A stretch of 17,958 nt of DNA from Bacteroidota bacterium. GTDB lineage: Bacteria > Bacteroidota > Bacteroidia > Bacteroidales > VadinHA17. The translations under genes and the position numbers were made by a program. Shown here piece after piece: positions 1 to 8,579 of the stretch. The stretch lies in NCBI GenBank assembly GCA_023430725.1, contig JAEYZD010000182.1, forward strand, positions 1-17,958. Reading direction: 5' to 3'. How positions within the stretch are numbered: the first letter of the stretch is position 1; the number at the start of each line of letters is the position of its first letter. The notes beneath the pieces are model-generated. The model had not been told where the DNA came from and made no database searches. It worked only from the letters and a program-made list of their open reading frames with translations.

Positions 1-69
1 GTATTAGCCCTTCACTATAACGGGTAAAATAAATAAAAAATATGCATGCCACAAAATTGAGGCCAAAAT
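1..69. other. Intergenic stretch after the arginase-family gene
   Basis: AT-rich sequence lying 3' of the minus-strand arginase-family gene. I see no open reading frame, strong hairpin or promoter match. The gene to its left lies outside the window. Confidence 0.5.
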
Positions 70-1239
70 TCAGTGACCATATCTGAGAAGTGCCCGTGTC
101 CATCTTCCCGGCACCTGATCACGGTTGGCCATGAGATAGTCTTCATAGGAGCAGGCCAGCCAGTGCGGCTGCCCCTCAGGGTCACGGATCTCTATCCACC
201 AGCGCTCGGTGATCATGCTCTTGATGAATATCGCAGCTCCTTCCAGGTCACTGAGAGTCACGTGGTAACGGGTAAAACGGTTGCTTGCCTGGTCTCCGAG
301 GAATGCCACCTCATACTGTTTCTGCGAGAAGCCTTCAAGGAAGAACCATATCAGCTGGGCTGCAAGGTGCGAAGTCTGATTCCGGTTGTCAAGGGTGGGG
401 TTGACCTCCATTACGGAGAACACCTTCAGGTTGTCAGAGAGTCCGGCATATCGGGCCAGCAGGCAGATCTCCTCACCGTAGAAGCCGTTTGCCGAAGGGA
501 GGAATGTGCCGGGGGCATCTGACTGGCGTACCGAGCCGATGTCAAACAGAGCTGCGGAGGCATCGCGGAACAGCGGTTCCGTCTCATGCACTGCAGCACG
601 CACCTCTCCGATGCGCATGAGGTCATAATGCCTGCGGTTGAACCTGTTCGCCACCTGCTGGTCGGTGAGATAGGTCTGATGGCCTATGACAGACAGGTGC
701 GAAAGGCAGCTGCCGCTGCGGTAGATGAGGTCATTCATCCAGTTGAGGGAATCGGCAGGCCGTTTCTCGGCCGTGAAGTCAAGACGGGAATCAACGGACA
801 CCATTGACCATTTCTGCTTGCCGGCCGAAAGAGCACGGTCAATTGCGGGCATAAGGGCGCTGGTGCCGCCGATTATCACCGGGACTATGTTTTGCGAGAG
901 GAGTTGTATCAGCACATCGCGCAGTCCGGCGACAGTATCTTCAAATGTGGTACCCGGTCTGAAGTTGCCAAGGTCTGTGATCCTGAGCTTTCCCGGCAGC
1001 CGTGAGAAGGAGTAGAGGCTCTCCCTGACGGCATCAGGGGCATGGGCGGCGCCTATGTTTGAGGATGAGCGGTCATCAGGGACACCTATGAGTGCAACGG
1101 CAAACCCGTCCAGATCACCGATGGGCTCATTCCCGGTGTTCACCAACACGTTGTGCGGGAAGGCTGCAGATCCCCTCAGCGGCTCAATGCCGGGCCTGTC
1201 GAGACAAACGGGATCAATGTACTGGTTGAGGTCAATCAT
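70..1239 (-). CDS. Arginase/formimidoylglutamase-family protein with altered metal site
   Basis: A 389-residue cytoplasmic protein of the ureohydrolase (arginase, agmatinase, formimidoylglutamase) fold. Active members use two Mn ions held by a GGDHS loop, a DAHxD motif and a late DxD pair. The corresponding places here read GGTS (124-127), DSRLD (150-154) and FDIGSVRQSD (232-241). The first His ligand, the His of DAHxD and the second Asp of the late pair therefore appear to be replaced, while Asp150, Asp154, Asp233 and a Glu near 278 remain. From memory, this pattern (RQSDAPG, NGFYGEE, ARYAGLSD) is shared by Bacteroidota homologues commonly named formimidoylglutamase, so it looks like a family property and not local decay. 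The gene starts 13 bases after topA ends and is probably co-transcribed with it. I see no histidine-degradation gene nearby, so hydrolysis of formiminoglutamate is unproven. Confidence 0.85.
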   Translation of the reverse strand: MIDLNQYIDPVCLDRPGIEPLRGSAAFPHNVLVNTGNEPIGDLDGFAVALIGVPDDRSSSNIGAAHAPDAVRESLYSFSRLPGKLRITDLGNFRPGTTFEDTVAGLRDVLIQLLSQNIVPVIIGGTSALMPAIDRALSAGKQKWSMVSVDSRLDFTAEKRPADSLNWMNDLIYRSGSCLSHLSVIGHQTYLTDQQVANRFNRRHYDLMRIGEVRAAVHETEPLFRDASAALFDIGSVRQSDAPGTFLPSANGFYGEEICLLARYAGLSDNLKVFSVMEVNPTLDNRNQTSHLAAQLIWFFLEGFSQKQYEVAFLGDQASNRFTRYHVTLSDLEGAAIFIKSMITERWWIEIRDPEGQPHWLACSYEDYLMANRDQVPGRWTRALLRYGH

Positions 1240-1252
1240 ATATTATATAAGG

Positions 1253-3571
1253 TCACTTCTTCTTTTTGCCCCGGGGGACTTTTGTCTTTCCCCCCTTTTC
1301 AATAATGGTGAGGCACTCTTCCTTTGTAAGCTTCTGCGGGTCCGTCCCCTTCGGGATACGGTAATTGGTCTTGTCATGGACTATATACGGACCGTACCTG
1401 CCGTTAAGCACCCTGATGTCACCAAACTCGACAATAACCTTCTGCTTGTCGCCCTCACGCTTCTCGCGGATGAGCTCAGCGGCTCTCTCCGCGGTGATAA
1501 CGTACGGATCATCCACTCCTTTCTTCAGCGAATAGAATTTGCCGGCATGCCTGACATAGGGGCCGAACTTGCCCACGCCTACTGTCATATCCTCATCCTC
1601 AAAGGTGCCGACTATCCGTGGCAGGGTAAACAGTGCAAGCGCCTCTTCAAGGGTAATTGTCTCAAGCAGCTGGTCACGCCTGAGGTTGGCAAAACGGGGC
1701 TTCTGTTCCTCTGATGCTTCGCCGAGCTGCACCACGGGACCAAACCTGCTCATCTTCACCGCCACAGGCAGGCCGGTGACCGGGTCTGTCCCAAGCTGCC
1801 GGGCACCTGTCATACGGGCGCGGGTGGAGAGCGAATCGTCCACGGTCTTGCGGAATGGGCCGTAAAAGGTTGATATCATCTTGTCCCACTTCGTCTCACC
1901 GGAAGCGATCTCGTCAAACTCCTTCTCAACACCGGCGGTGAAGTTGTAGTCAAGGATATCCGGGAAGTTGGCAATGAGAAAGTCATTTACAATCATTCCA
2001 ATGTCCTTCGGGAAGAGCTTTGACTTCTCCTTGCCGGCAATCTCTGTCTTTTCGCTTCGCGTGATCTTTCCCTGGGCGAGGATCAGCTGGGCCACGATAC
2101 GTTTCTCCCCGGGCCTGTCCTCACGGGCGACGTAACCGCGTGACTGTATTGTTGAGATGATGGGTGCGTAGGTTGAGGGCCTGCCGATGCCGAGTTCCTC
2201 GAGCTTCTTCACCAGGCTGGCCTCGGTGTAGCGCGGCGGCGGTGATGTGAAGCGCTGCATAGCCGTAATAGTACCCGGGATCAGCTTCATGCCGGTGTCA
2301 ACACGCGGAAGAATGGCTTTTTCATCCTCTCCGGCGGTATTGTCGTATGATTCGGTGTAGACCTTCAGGAAGCCGTCAAAGAGTACAACTTCCCCGGTTG
2401 CGGTGAAGTTGACGGGTGAGGCAGACATCCCGATTGTGATCGTAGTCTTCTCCATCCTGGCATCCGACATCTGTGAGGCTATCGCCCTGCGCCAGATGAG
2501 CTCATACAGTTTCTTCTCATTGTTGCTCCCGGGGACCTCCTTCTTGTCGAAGTAGGTTGGCCTGATGGCTTCATGAGCCTCCTGTGCACCGCGTGCATGG
2601 GTCTTGAACTGGCGTGTGCGGGAGTAGGCTTCGCCATATTCGGAGGTTATCACATCCCTGGCGGTGTTGAGTGCAAGTGACGACAGGTTGGTTGAGTCGG
2701 TTCTCATATAGGTAATCTTTCCTGCCTCATAGAGCTTCTGGGCCACTGACATTGTCTGTGCAACCGAGAAACTCAGCTTGCGGTATGCCTCCTGCTGAAG
2801 GGTGGAGGTGGTGAAAGGAGGGGCCGGTGAACGGGTGCCGGGCTTCACAACCACATTCTCAACAGTGAACTCAGATGCATCACACTTGTCAAGAAAGGCA
2901 CGGGCTTCTGCTTCGGCAGGGAATTTCTTCGGGCACTCAGCCTTCAGAACCACCTCGGTGCCCTCACTGTTGTTACCGCTGAACGTACCGGTAACCCTGA
3001 AGGCGGAGTCGGCCACAAATGATATGATCTCACGCTCACGGTCAACCAGGAGCCGGACTGCCACCGACTGCACCCTGCCGGCTGAGAGCGACGGCTGGAC
3101 CTTCTTCCACAGGACAGGGGAGAGCTCGAAACCAACAAGCCTGTCAAGTATCCTGCGCGCCTGCTGGGCATTGACAAGGTTCATGTCAACCTGGCGGGGC
3201 GACTCCACAGCGTGGGTGATGGCCTCTTTCGTTATCTCATGGAATACTATGCGGCGGGTTGTCTCCGGGTCAAGCCCGAGAACAGAAATAAGATGCCATG
3301 CAATGGCCTCTCCCTCACGGTCTTCATCAGATGCAATCCACACTGTCTTTGCCTTTCCTGCAAGCTTGCGGAGCTCCGCAACCACCTTGGCCTTGTCTTC
3401 GGGGATCTCATACACCGGGGCAAAACCCTTTTCCACCTCAACACCGAGGTTGTTCTTCACAAGGTCACGGATATGTCCGAAACTTGAGACAACCGTAAAA
3501 TCCTTGCCGAGAAATTTTTCTATGGTTTTCGCTTTGGCGGGAGATTCAACAATAACCAGATTATCTGTCAT
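1253..3571 (-). CDS. topA: DNA topoisomerase I (type IA)
   Basis: Relaxes negatively supercoiled DNA by cutting one strand through a 5'-phosphotyrosine link. The 772-residue protein opens with the Toprim domain (Glu9 in VIVESPAKAKT; acidic SDEDREGE at 81-88). The catalytic tyrosine is Tyr288 in ITYMRTDST, and the SAGRVQS motif lies at 163-169. The C-terminal part carries three short repeats beginning RFGP, KFGPY and RYGPY (about 608, 667 and 724), typical of TopA C-terminal repeat domains. It ends in a lysine-rich tail, and I see no Cys4 zinc fingers of the E. coli type. I chose the ATG at 3571 because family homology begins at MTDNLVIVES. An upstream in-frame ATG at 3655 would add 28 hydrophobic residues that overlap the promoter region. 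The gene is divergent from the PBP gene and leads a probable two-gene unit with the arginase-family gene. Confidence 0.97.
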   Translation of the reverse strand: MTDNLVIVESPAKAKTIEKFLGKDFTVVSSFGHIRDLVKNNLGVEVEKGFAPVYEIPEDKAKVVAELRKLAGKAKTVWIASDEDREGEAIAWHLISVLGLDPETTRRIVFHEITKEAITHAVESPRQVDMNLVNAQQARRILDRLVGFELSPVLWKKVQPSLSAGRVQSVAVRLLVDREREIISFVADSAFRVTGTFSGNNSEGTEVVLKAECPKKFPAEAEARAFLDKCDASEFTVENVVVKPGTRSPAPPFTTSTLQQEAYRKLSFSVAQTMSVAQKLYEAGKITYMRTDSTNLSSLALNTARDVITSEYGEAYSRTRQFKTHARGAQEAHEAIRPTYFDKKEVPGSNNEKKLYELIWRRAIASQMSDARMEKTTITIGMSASPVNFTATGEVVLFDGFLKVYTESYDNTAGEDEKAILPRVDTGMKLIPGTITAMQRFTSPPPRYTEASLVKKLEELGIGRPSTYAPIISTIQSRGYVAREDRPGEKRIVAQLILAQGKITRSEKTEIAGKEKSKLFPKDIGMIVNDFLIANFPDILDYNFTAGVEKEFDEIASGETKWDKMISTFYGPFRKTVDDSLSTRARMTGARQLGTDPVTGLPVAVKMSRFGPVVQLGEASEEQKPRFANLRRDQLLETITLEEALALFTLPRIVGTFEDEDMTVGVGKFGPYVRHAGKFYSLKKGVDDPYVITAERAAELIREKREGDKQKVIVEFGDIRVLNGRYGPYIVHDKTNYRIPKGTDPQKLTKEECLTIIEKGGKTKVPRGKKKK

Positions 3572-3594
3572 CCGAGATTTTTTTAAAACAGGGG

Positions 3595-3627
3595 CAAAGT
3601 AAGCGAATAAGGGCACTAACTTCAAAA
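3595..3627 (-). promoter_or_regulatory. Candidate topA promoter, Bacteroidota type
   Basis: Read on the minus strand there is TTTTG at 3627-3623, a 20-base spacer, then TTACTTTG at 3602-3595. This resembles the Bacteroidota housekeeping consensus TTTG - about 19-21 bases - TAnnTTTG, although the -7 box has one base fewer between TA and TTTG. Transcription would start near 3588, leaving a leader of only about 17 bases before the chosen topA start. If correct, this excludes the longer topA start at 3655. Confidence 0.5.
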
Positions 3628-3684
3628 TTATTGAGAAAATTTCTGTATTAATCATTAAATTAGCGCCCTTACAATCAGGGTATC

Positions 3685-6030
3685 ATGAGGGATAAAAAAT
3701 TCCGGAAAAACATAATATGGTTCTGGGTGATCATATCTCTGCCGGCAGTGTTTCTGCTGACACTCTTTATCCTTATATCGACGCACAGGCTCGGACCACT
3801 CCCCTCTTTCGAGGAGCTTGAGAACCCGGACAACAGCCTGGCTGCAGAGGTCTTTTCCGAGGATAATGCAGTACTTGGCAAGTTTTACATTCAGAACCGC
3901 ACCTGGACTGAGTACGAGGACATTTCACCATATGTGATTGATGCCCTGATAGCTACGGAGGATATAAGGTTTTACAGGCACTCCGGGATCGATTTCCGGG
4001 GACTGGCGAGGGTGCTTGTCAAGACCATCATGCTCGGGCAGAACACCGGGGGCGGCAGCACAATCACGCAGCAGCTGGCAAAGAACCTGTTTCTTCCCAG
4101 GGACCTGTCCAATGACCCGGCCGTTGTGCGTGCGGCAAAACTCTCAATTGCCAAGTTCAAGGAGTGGCAGACTGCCGTGAAGCTCGAAAAGAGCTACACG
4201 AAGGAAGAGATAATCACAATGTATCTAAACGTATTTGACTTTATATACAATGCGGTTGGCATCAATTCAGCAGCACGGATCTATTTCAATACAACTCCTG
4301 ACTCACTGAATATCGAGCAGTCGGCCATGCTTGTAGGCATGCTCAAGAACTCGGTGGCCTACAATCCCCTGAGAAATGAGGAGGGGGCTGTCAGGCGCCG
4401 CAACGTTGTGATTTCGCAGATGGAGCGGTACGGTTATATCTCACGCCAGGTGGCGGACTCTGTCAGCCAGTTGCCGCTTGGGATAGACCTGCGGGAAGAC
4501 AGTCACAACACCGGTCTGGCAACCTACTTCAGGGAGTATATCAGGGCCACCATGAACAGCAAGGAGCCGGACAGAAAAAATTTCTGGTCGGATGACGGCT
4601 ACCAGGAGGCTCTCTGGCGCTGGGAGAATGATCCGCTGTACGGCTGGTGCTACAAAAACCTGAAACCTGACGGCACACCTTATAATTTATACCGAGACGG
4701 ACTGAGGATCTACTCGACACTGAACTCGAAGATGCAGGCATACGCCGAGGAGGCTGTGGTGGAGCATCTGTCAAAAAACCTCCAGCCGGTCTTTGACAAG
4801 AGGGCGAAGAATTACAGGAACCCGCCCTATTCCAATGACCTGACCTCTTCGGAGGTGAAGCAGATAATGGACAGGTCGGTCAGGCAGAGCGACAGGTACC
4901 AGAGCATGCGCAGAGGGGGTGTGCCTGAAGATTCCATTACCCTGGCCTTCAATACCCCTGTTCCGATGAAGCTCTTCTCGTGGACAGGTGAGATTGACAC
5001 AGTCATGACACCGCTTGATTCGATCAGGTACTACAAGTTCTTTGTAAGATCGTCATTCATGGCAATGGATCCCCATACCGGTCATGTGAAGGCATATGTC
5101 GGCGGTCCTGACTTCAGGTTTTTCAAGTATGACGCCGTAACGCAGCAGAAGAAGCAGGTAGGGTCCACTATCAAGCCTTTCCTTTACACCCTGGCGATGC
5201 AGGATGGCTACTCGCCTTGTTTTGAGGTTGAGAATATACCACGCTCCTTTGATTTGCCCGGCGACTCTCTCCCCTGGACGCCAAGGAGCTCCGGTCCGGA
5301 AGAATATCACTACAAGATGGTAACCCTGAAATGGGGGCTGGCCCAGTCAGAGAACTATATCTCGGCCTGGCTGATGAAGCAGTTCTCACCGCAGGCGGTA
5401 GTTGACCTGATGCACCGGATGGGTATCAGGAGCTTCATTGACCCGGTCTACTCTATCTTCCTCGGCACATCCGATCTCTCTGTTGAGGAAATGGTGGCTG
5501 CATACGGTACATTTACAAACAAGGGGGTCCATACCCGTCCGCTCTATGTGACGCGGATCGAAGACCGCAACGGTAATGTGATTTCAACATTCACTCCGTT
5601 CATTGACGAGGTCATCAGTGAGAATGACGCCTACCTGATGACAACACTGCTCCAGGGGGTGGTTAACTCCGGAACGGGACTGAGGCTGCGCGGGACCTAT
5701 AAACTGACAAACACAATGGGAGGCAAGACCGGAACAACCCAGAACCACTCAAACGGCTGGTACATGGGTGTGATGCCTGATCTTGTGGCCGGTGTATGGA
5801 CAGGATGGGAGGATCAGGCGATCCACTTCGAGGATCTTACAATGGGCCAGGGGGCAAACATGGCCCTTCCGGTATTTGGGTTATTCATGCAGAAACTTCT
5901 GGCTGACAAGGATTTTGCAGCATTCGGGGAGGGTAATTTCGAAGCTCCTTCCGGTTTCAATGTGGAGCTTGACTGCGACAGGATCAAAAGGCAAAACCAG
6001 GGCAGTTCATACAGGCAGCGGGAGTACTAG
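3685..6030 (+). CDS. Class A penicillin-binding protein (PBP1A-like)
   Basis: A bifunctional peptidoglycan synthase anchored in the inner membrane and acting in the periplasm: it polymerises lipid II and cross-links stem peptides. Of 781 residues, about 9-32 form one membrane anchor after a short basic tail (MRDKKFRK). The GT51 glycosyltransferase domain follows, with its catalytic Glu at 92 in ATEDIRFYRHSG and the GGGSTITQQLAKNLF motif at 122-136. The transpeptidase domain shows all three penicillin-binding motifs: Ser494-x-x-Lys497 (GSTIKP), Ser555-Glu-Asn557, and Lys681-Thr-Gly-Thr. The stretch between the domains (about 285-445) is long and charged. Both active sites look intact. The gene stands alone between divergent topA and convergent radA. 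I see no good TAnnTTTG promoter or Shine-Dalgarno site in the 113-base gap upstream. Confidence 0.96.
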   Translation: MRDKKFRKNIIWFWVIISLPAVFLLTLFILISTHRLGPLPSFEELENPDNSLAAEVFSEDNAVLGKFYIQNRTWTEYEDISPYVIDALIATEDIRFYRHSGIDFRGLARVLVKTIMLGQNTGGGSTITQQLAKNLFLPRDLSNDPAVVRAAKLSIAKFKEWQTAVKLEKSYTKEEIITMYLNVFDFIYNAVGINSAARIYFNTTPDSLNIEQSAMLVGMLKNSVAYNPLRNEEGAVRRRNVVISQMERYGYISRQVADSVSQLPLGIDLREDSHNTGLATYFREYIRATMNSKEPDRKNFWSDDGYQEALWRWENDPLYGWCYKNLKPDGTPYNLYRDGLRIYSTLNSKMQAYAEEAVVEHLSKNLQPVFDKRAKNYRNPPYSNDLTSSEVKQIMDRSVRQSDRYQSMRRGGVPEDSITLAFNTPVPMKLFSWTGEIDTVMTPLDSIRYYKFFVRSSFMAMDPHTGHVKAYVGGPDFRFFKYDAVTQQKKQVGSTIKPFLYTLAMQDGYSPCFEVENIPRSFDLPGDSLPWTPRSSGPEEYHYKMVTLKWGLAQSENYISAWLMKQFSPQAVVDLMHRMGIRSFIDPVYSIFLGTSDLSVEEMVAAYGTFTNKGVHTRPLYVTRIEDRNGNVISTFTPFIDEVISENDAYLMTTLLQGVVNSGTGLRLRGTYKLTNTMGGKTGTTQNHSNGWYMGVMPDLVAGVWTGWEDQAIHFEDLTMGQGANMALPVFGLFMQKLLADKDFAAFGEGNFEAPSGFNVELDCDRIKRQNQGSSYRQREY

Positions 6031-6137
6031 TTTTGCAGTCGGCAGTTTGAGACTCCGGCGGAGACGGAGGATCAATCCCGTATCCGCCGGCGGGCGGATC
6101 GGGGCGGCAGTCTTCAGTTGGCAGTCCGCAATTGGCG
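6031..6137. repeat. Degenerate CAGT-rich intergenic repeat with GC hairpin
   Basis: This fills the gap between the convergent PBP and radA genes. Short units recur in direct order: GCAGTC at 6035, GGCAGT at 6041, GGCAGT at 6106, CAGTTGGCAGTC at 6115 and TTGGCGTC at 6132. In between lies a perfect hairpin, ATCCGCC (6082-6088), loop GGCG, GGCGGAT (6093-6099), with a smaller CTCCG/CGGAG palindrome before it at 6053-6063. No T-run follows, so it is not a classic terminator. Tandem GGCAGT/TTGGCAGT tracts between genes are, from memory, common in Bacteroidota chromosomes. Their function is unknown. Confidence 0.55.
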
Positions 6138-7490
6138 TCAGGCAAAGAGCAGTCTGACAAGCCCTTCAATCTTATAAACTTTGGAAATCTTCAGGCCGGG
6201 CACATCACGCGCATCCCTGTGGAACCCGGAGACAATCATTTCGGTGAATCCCATTCTTGCAGCTTCAGCAATACGTTGTTCGATTCTGGCGACAGGCCTT
6301 ATCTCTCCTGAAAGGCCTACTTCGGCGGCAAGAGCTGTATGATGATCAACCGGGGCATCCAGGTTGGACGATAAGACTGCGGCAACCACCGCCAGGTCAA
6401 TGGCAGGGTCACTCACCTTCAGCCCGCCGGCGATATTCAGGAAGACATCCTTTGCCCCCAGCCTGAATCCGGCCCTCTTCTCGAGCACCGCAAGCAGCAT
6501 GTTCAGGCGCCTGGTGTCAAAGCCCGTCGAGCTCCGCTGCGGTGTACCGTAGACTGCGCTGCTGACAAGCGACTGTGTTTCTATCATGAAGGGGCGGACG
6601 CCGTCAACGGTGGCGGCAATCGTCACGCCGCTGGCCGGATCACGGTCGCGGCGAATAAACAGCTCTGAAGGGTCAGTCACCTCGCGAAGGCCCCCTGAAC
6701 CCATCTCAAAGATGCCTATCTCCGCCGTTGATCCGAAGCGGTTCTTCACCGGCCTCAGGATGCGGAAAACGTAGTTGCCGTCACCCTCGAACTGCAGCAC
6801 AACGTCAACGATATGCTCCAGCACTTTCGGCCCTGCCAGTGTGCCGTCCTTGGTTATGTGTCCGATTAGTATCACCGGCACGCCTGATTCCTTTGCATAG
6901 CGAAGCATCATAGCGGCGCACTCCCTCACCTGCGAAACCGACCCCGCGGAGGACTCGAGCATCGATGAGCTGAGTGTCTGGATGGAATCCATTATGAGCA
7001 GGTCGGGTTTGATGGCACCTGCCTGCGTGAGAACACTGTCGAGATCGGTCTCGTTATAGATGAAGCACCTGTCATTCTTCCCGGCGAGCCGCCCGGCCCT
7101 CAGTTTCACCTGTCCCTCACTCTCCTCTCCGGAGACGTAGAGGACAGTCCTGCCCGGCGTTGCCAGGGCTATCTGCAGGGCCAGTGTTGACTTGCCGATA
7201 CCCGGTTCTCCGCCCATAAGTATGAGTGATCCCTTAACCATTCCCCCGCCAAGGATACGGTCAGCCTCGCCGATTCCGGTTGTGATCCGGTCATTCTCGT
7301 TTATCTCTATCCCGGCCAGCAGTTCGGGCTTGCGCCGGGTAGCATCACGGCTTATGCCGGCCGCAGGGGCGGTGGAGATGATCTCTTCGCGGTAGCTGTT
7401 CCACTCGCTGCAGGAAGGGCAGTGACCTATCCATTTGGGTGACTCGGCGCCGCAGTTCTGGCACACGTAAACACTTTTGCTCTTAGCCAT
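6138..7490 (-). CDS. radA: DNA repair protein RadA/Sms
   Basis: A RecA-like ATPase that processes recombination intermediates and acts as a branch-migration helicase beside RecA. The 450-residue protein has the full family layout: an N-terminal C4 zinc finger (Cys10, Cys13, Cys24, Cys27), a Walker A motif GGEPGIGKS at 93-101, a Walker B-like LLIMDS at 164-169, the RadA-specific KNRFG motif at 249-253, and a C-terminal Lon-protease-like domain (about 325-450). I chose the ATG at 7490 (MAKSKSVYVCQNC), which fits the usual RadA start; an ATG three codons upstream would add only MCP. It is last in the minus-strand run after the flippase-domain gene, 48 bases downstream of it. A 10-base palindrome, GTAAATTTAC (7514-7523), sits in that gap. 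Its stop codon abuts the intergenic CAGT repeat. Confidence 0.96.
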   Translation of the reverse strand: MAKSKSVYVCQNCGAESPKWIGHCPSCSEWNSYREEIISTAPAAGISRDATRRKPELLAGIEINENDRITTGIGEADRILGGGMVKGSLILMGGEPGIGKSTLALQIALATPGRTVLYVSGEESEGQVKLRAGRLAGKNDRCFIYNETDLDSVLTQAGAIKPDLLIMDSIQTLSSSMLESSAGSVSQVRECAAMMLRYAKESGVPVILIGHITKDGTLAGPKVLEHIVDVVLQFEGDGNYVFRILRPVKNRFGSTAEIGIFEMGSGGLREVTDPSELFIRRDRDPASGVTIAATVDGVRPFMIETQSLVSSAVYGTPQRSSTGFDTRRLNMLLAVLEKRAGFRLGAKDVFLNIAGGLKVSDPAIDLAVVAAVLSSNLDAPVDHHTALAAEVGLSGEIRPVARIEQRIAEAARMGFTEMIVSGFHRDARDVPGLKISKVYKIEGLVRLLFA

Positions 7491-7538
7491 GGGACACAAG
7501 GATTATGCAACAGGTAAATTTACGAAAAAGACGGGGTA

Positions 7539-8576
7539 TTACAGCTCTTTTTCGGTCACCACCGAGGAGAGAACCTTTCCGCCTTTCCTTCCGAAGAGTG
7601 CAAAGAGTGAGATGGCTCCGGCGATGGCTATCAGTATCATCTGCGATTCGTGCTCGAGAGTGGCGTAGGCGAGGCCCTCCTCCAGGGGGATGGCATAGGC
7701 CATCAGCAGGCCGCGTGACACAATCCAGTGATATGCGCCAAGCCCGCTCTGTACCGGGGCAGCCATGCCAAAACTTCCGATGACCAGGATGAACATTGTG
7801 GCACCAACACCCAGTTCTGCCGTGGAATCAAGACAAAGCAGAGGGAACCATGACATAAAGAAATAGGCAACCCAGAGCAGCAGCGTCTGCAACAGGAACT
7901 CCCATCTGCGGCGGAGTTTCAGTATTGACTTGAGACCGTCAAGCAAACCGTCCGAAAAGGAGTATATCCTGTGGAATAACGGATTGGATGACAGCCTGCT
8001 GCGAAGCATGTAAAACATCACCACGGCCGTGATGAGAAGGAGCAGAACGATTATAGTTATGAATGTGCCTGACCCCAGCGATGAGGAGAGCTTCCTTTCT
8101 GCCGGTCCGAAGACGTTTTCAGACAGGAAGCTGCCTGTGGCAGTGGTTCCGGCCAGCAGTGTTACGCCCAAAATAACCAGGACTGACAGTATATCGATCG
8201 TCCGTTCAACCAGCATGGTGCCCACCAGCCTGTCAAAGGGGATGTTCTCCTTCTTCCCCAGTGCGGCGCACTTGGCAACCTCGCCCAGCCTGGGAAAGAT
8301 CATGTTTGCAAAATATCCTGTGACGACGGCATGATAGGTATTCATCAGGCCCGGGGTTTTGCCGAGGGGCTCGATAAGCAGTATCCATCGGCGGGCCCTT
8401 ATGAAAAAGCTGAGAACCGAAAACAGAATGGCGGGCAGCAGCCACCAGTAGTTCGCCTTGCGAAGCACCGCCCACAGGTCACCGAAGTCAATGCCACGGA
8501 AAGAGAGCCACAGCAGCAGCGCTGCCAGGCCGAGAAAGAGAGCAGCTCTGAGTGTTTGCTTCAGGCCCGTTTTCAA
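7539..8576 (-). CDS. Flippase-like membrane protein (YbhN/UPF0104, LPG-synthase TM type)
   Basis: A 345-residue integral membrane protein with about eight hydrophobic spans (roughly 9-25, 43-60, 80-96, 124-143, 171-191, 227-247, 256-275 and 311-328). It resembles the membrane part of lysylphosphatidylglycerol synthases and the YbhN/UPF0104 family. The conserved RLGEVAKCAAL loop at 96-106 follows the second or third span. The soluble aminoacyl-transfer domain of true MprF is absent, so lipid lysinylation is unlikely and transport or flipping of a lipid-linked substrate is only inferred. The start is a TTG: the only in-frame codons between it and the panD stop are TGA and TAC, and no ATG occurs before the spans begin. 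It follows panD by three bases in the same frame, which points to translational coupling by re-initiation. Confidence 0.85.
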   Translation of the reverse strand: MKTGLKQTLRAALFLGLAALLLWLSFRGIDFGDLWAVLRKANYWWLLPAILFSVLSFFIRARRWILLIEPLGKTPGLMNTYHAVVTGYFANMIFPRLGEVAKCAALGKKENIPFDRLVGTMLVERTIDILSVLVILGVTLLAGTTATGSFLSENVFGPAERKLSSSLGSGTFITIIVLLLLITAVVMFYMLRSRLSSNPLFHRIYSFSDGLLDGLKSILKLRRRWEFLLQTLLLWVAYFFMSWFPLLCLDSTAELGVGATMFILVIGSFGMAAPVQSGLGAYHWIVSRGLLMAYAIPLEEGLAYATLEHESQMILIAIAGAISLFALFGRKGGKVLSSVVTEKEL

Positions 8577-8579
8577 GTA

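Noticed and set aside
1055..1714. Plus-strand open frame of 219 codons spanning the arginase/topA junction
   Set aside because: It is antisense to two real genes and has no recognisable domain.
2802..3602. Plus-strand open frame of 266 codons opposite topA
   Set aside because: It lies wholly within topA on the other strand, is rich in serine and arginine in a shadow-like way and matches no family I recognise; the topA reading is unambiguous.
3572..3655. 28-residue N-terminal extension of TopA
   Set aside because: Homology begins at MTDNLVIVES, and the extension covers the candidate promoter. It is AT-rich intergenic sequence translated by chance.
6031..6137. CRISPR array
   Set aside because: The repeated units are only 6-12 bases, irregularly spaced and without uniform spacers; no cas gene is present.
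5984..6169. Minus-strand small open frame rich in Cys and Pro
   Set aside because: It is the translation of the CAGT repeat (recurring DC-LP units) and overlaps two genes; repeats of this kind often give such false proteins.
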